From positions 248,001-312,000 of the forward strand of contig NZ_JACEGD010000001.1 of the NCBI RefSeq assembly GCF_016031635.1: a DNA stretch of 64,000 nt, written 5' to 3'. The translations under genes and the position numbers were made by a program. Origin of the DNA: Bradyrhizobium diversitatis (GTDB taxonomy: Bacteria > Pseudomonadota > Alphaproteobacteria > Rhizobiales > Xanthobacteraceae). The notes under the pieces are model-generated. The model ran no database searches, had not been told where the DNA came from, and saw only the letters and a list, made by a program, of their open reading frames with translations. This document shows positions 61,949-64,000 of this stretch, in pieces (the stretch's first letter is position 1; each line of letters opens with the position of its first letter).

Positions 61949-62080
61949 TCGTGCCCCGGACGCAGCGCAGCGATGCGCTGCAGAGCCGGGGCCCATCTCA
62001 CCGCAAGCTACCGTGGAGCGTTCTGGGTCCCCGGCTCTGCACCGCAACGCTTGCGCGTTGCAGCTCGTCCGGGACACGAG
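61949..62080. repeat. Imperfect palindromic repeat (Bradyrhizobium-type intergenic element)
   Basis: The left arm starts CGTGCCCCGGACG and continues GCTGCAGAGCCGGGGCCCA; the right arm carries the reverse (GGTCCCCGGCTCTGCA, then GTCCGGGACACGAG). The 130-bp unit can fold into one long imperfect hairpin and sits between convergent genes, as such elements usually do. Confidence 0.65.
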
Positions 62081-62164
62081 GACTTGCAGCGGCGAGATCG
62101 GGAGCAGCAAACAAGTTGAGGCATACCCCTCGTGATCCCTGTCGTCCGTCGCTCGCCGGATCAG

Positions 62165-63142
62165 CTATGCAGCCGCGCTGGCGATCCAATCCCGCTCCGG
62201 AGACGCGTGCCGCCTCGGCCGCGCTTCGACCTTGAGCTGTCCGTCCACGTTGGCAAGGCGCCAGCGCGCCGGAGATTGACCGCTGATGCGCTTGAAGACG
62301 GTCGAAAAATGCGCCTGCGTGCTGAAGCCCACCGCGAGCGCGATATCCGCCAATGGCCGCTCGGTGGTCGCGAGCAGAGTCTTCGCATGCTCGACCCGCT
62401 GCGTCAGCAGATATTCGCGGGGACGATAACCGGTCGCGGCGCGGAATTGTGCCGCAAAGTGCATCCTGGACAGGCCGGCGACATTGGCGAGCTCGGACAG
62501 GCTGATGCAGCGGTCGAAATGATCGGCGATGTGCTGCTCGACGCGCCGCAGCCGCCATTTCGGCAAGGCATTGACCTTGACGCGCGGCAGCTCCATCCGG
62601 GTGAGATGCATCGCCAGGGTCTGGCCGATGCAGCGCGTGAACTGCAGGTCCGCGGCGTCACCATGTTCGATCAGCGCCTTGGCGAGCTCCGCAGCGAGCG
62701 GATCGCGCAACAGCACGAGGTCATTCAGCCCGTCGGCGTGCGCCGGAAGATGGTCCGTGGAGATGTGGACGTGCAGGAAGGCGCTCGGCGACTGGAATTG
62801 TACGCCGAGAGGCTTCGACGGCGCGGTGACATACAGCGACCCCGCCGGCATGGTCCCTTCGAAGATGATCCGGCCATCCCGTATCAGCTTCGCGCGCGTG
62901 GTCTTCAGGGCAATGCCGACGAAATAGCGATCATCCGGCGTCGTCGTTTCGTGCGACGAGGTGCTCCGCGGGTCGTCCCATCGCGAGATCGTGATCTCCT
63001 CGATCATGCCCTCTTGAGTGCGATCGATCTGACGCCACCGGCTCTCCCGGGCGATCGCCTGTGTGGGGCGATGACCCTCATGATCCCGCGGGGCGGCCGG
63101 AAATTCAATCCAGGCGCGCGCCGCGTGCAAGTTGCTCGACAT
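62165..63142 (-). CDS. AraC-family regulator
   Basis: GGAGAGG precedes the ATG. The 325-residue protein has an N-terminal sensor region ('RYFVGIALKTTRAKLIRDGR', 'SLYVTAPSKPLGVQFQSPSA') and a C-terminal AraC domain with two HTH units: 'CISLSELANVAGLSRMHFAA' and 'PLADIALAVGFSTQAHFSTV' with 'FKRISGQSPARWR'. Its target is not obvious; the neighbouring bisC is convergent and separated by a repeat. Confidence 0.88.
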   Translation of the reverse strand: MSSNLHAARAWIEFPAAPRDHEGHRPTQAIARESRWRQIDRTQEGMIEEITISRWDDPRSTSSHETTTPDDRYFVGIALKTTRAKLIRDGRIIFEGTMPAGSLYVTAPSKPLGVQFQSPSAFLHVHISTDHLPAHADGLNDLVLLRDPLAAELAKALIEHGDAADLQFTRCIGQTLAMHLTRMELPRVKVNALPKWRLRRVEQHIADHFDRCISLSELANVAGLSRMHFAAQFRAATGYRPREYLLTQRVEHAKTLLATTERPLADIALAVGFSTQAHFSTVFKRISGQSPARWRLANVDGQLKVEARPRRHASPERDWIASAAA

Positions 63143-63495
63143 CGTTCGTCCTCTCCTGGTTTCGCCGTGGCTTGCAACGACCGGCAGGCGCGCAAACCAA
63201 TGCTTTCCATGCTGAGAGGATAAACGTGAGCTGGCCAGGACGCTCGTTAGGGGTGATTAGGAACTGTTAGATTCTGTGGGTGTGCATCAGGTGTGACAGC
63301 TCGTCGCAGAGGGGCCGGTTAGGACCAATTTGTCACGCATTTTGCGCGAACGGGACTGGCTCGAGGAGGGCACAAGGCATCGCCAGGCGACCAACGCGCG
63401 GTGCGGGTTCGTGCAGTGCCTTCGCTGGACCGCGCTGCGGCGCCTTGTATAGTCGCGCTGCGTTTCGAGGAAGCAGTCGTCAAGATGGGCGCGAT
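63143..63495. other. Intergenic stretch
   Basis: A divergent gap between the AraC gene and the broken regulator. No gene, operator or hairpin stands out. Confidence 0.4.
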
Positions 63496-64000
63496 GTGAC
63501 CGAGCTTTCGGCAGGACATGACCGCCGCAGCGGCGACACTGGGCTGATCCTTGATCTCGATGCCGTCTCGTTCGGACCATTTTCGCTGCGTTCGCGGCTG
63601 CTGGAGAAGGACGGCGTGCCGGTCAAGCTCGGCAGCCGGGCGATGGACATTTTGCGGCTGCTCGTCAGCCGTGCCGGCGAGGTGGTGCCGAAGAACGAGA
63701 TTCTCGCCTACGCGTGGTCCGGCCTCTCCGTCGAGGAGATCAGCCTGCGGGTCCATGTCGCGGAGCTGCGCAAGGTGCTCGGCGACGGCAAGGATGGCGC
63801 CCGCTACATCACCAACGTTCCGGGCGGGACGACGTCGTGGCCGAGCTGTCGAAGCGCCTGCTCCGCGATCGCTTCGTCACGCTGCGAGGGCCGGGTGGCA
63901 TCGGCAAGACCACCGTTGCGGCCGCGCTCGCGCATGACATGTGCGACAGATTCAAGGGAAACGTCCATTTCCTCGAATTCGGTCCGCTGCAGGATGCCGC
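63496..64000 (+). pseudogene. Winged-helix/ATPase regulator, broken by internal deletion and cut by window end
   Basis: From GTG 63496 the frame encodes an OmpR-like winged helix: 'GPFSLRSRLLEKDGVPVKLG', 'SRAMDILRLLVSRAGEVVPK', 'NEILAYAWSGLSVEEISLRV' and 'HVAELRKVLGDGKDGARYIT', ending NVPG. Normally the wing end (GRGYCFVAP) and a linker follow. Instead the P-loop ATPase half ('RDDVVAELSKRLLRDRFVTL', RGPGGIGKTT) begins at once but in a different frame, at about 63820, where GGGCGGG could have served as short homology for deletion. The gene runs off the window. It is probably a relic of the large rhizobial winged-helix ATP-binding regulators. Confidence 0.75.

Overview
The window looks like part of a rhizobial chromosome, most probably Bradyrhizobium or a close relative. 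The supports are high GC, a fixR-nifA gene pair with a -24/-12 promoter and a TGT-N10-ACA site, a perfect FixK/FNR box, two GGAAC-N16-CGTT general-stress promoters, a DUF1127 protein, and an imperfect palindromic repeat of about 130 bp with the CCCCGGACG... / ...CCGGGG pattern I know from this genus. Genus assignment is inference; no rRNA or tRNA gene was seen.

Layout. (1) 1-7.5 kb: end of an alpha/beta hydrolase, a DUF3313 lipoprotein, a PLP aromatic amino acid decarboxylase, a degenerate stretch with a truncated DUF2141 gene, an MFS exporter and a divergent AraC regulator. (2) 7.6-14.35 kb: a TetR-controlled block. The TetR gene, an SDR gene and a molybdenum hydroxylase pair (iorA-iorB type) all carry copies of one palindromic operator; two lipid/periplasmic-type proteins lie between, and a 28-residue membrane peptide follows iorB. 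(3) 14.8-25.1 kb: a LacI-controlled sugar operon (ABC importer, two dehydrogenases, YihV-like PfkB kinase, LacD/YihT-class aldolase, enolase-superfamily dehydratase). (4) 25.3-31.8 kb: LysR plus a tightly overlapping operon of a DadA-like oxidase, hydantoinase/oxoprolinase A and B, and an orphan Bug-type binding protein. (5) 32-42 kb: cupin, LysR, bacterial luciferase-like monooxygenase, two UDP-glycosyltransferases, a Bcr/CflA-type MFS exporter, a DUF1127 protein and a cytochrome P450; the cupin and monooxygenase share a duplicated 47-bp promoter element. (6) 42.2-43.6 kb: a decayed junction with a bamA remnant and a LysR gene that has lost its DNA-binding domain. (7) 43.7-49.7 kb: a polyamine/opine-type ABC importer operon with a HAD hydrolase and a PuuB-like oxidase. 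(8) 49.8-56 kb: a nitrogen-fixation/molybdenum block. (9) 56-64 kb: EamA transporter, stress-type SDR, YciF and small protein, a cytoplasmic biotin-sulfoxide-reductase-type molybdoenzyme, an AraC regulator, and a broken winged-helix/ATPase regulator cut by the window edge.

The most notable region is the nif block. fixR and nifA run rightward from a sigma-54 promoter; a second sigma-54 promoter in the same intergenic region points left to yqeB-bfd, and one NifA-type upstream site lies between them. modA, facing nifA, has its own sigma-54 promoter and upstream site. The 3' ends of nifA and modA are both missing and abut at about 54,165: nifA stops inside its AAA+ domain and modA loses its last residues. 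This looks like a deletion that joined two convergent genes, so NifA-type control here would need another nifA elsewhere in the genome. Starts were moved from the longest open frame where a Shine-Dalgarno sequence or family alignment supported it. Statements about families rest on recalled knowledge, since no search could be run.
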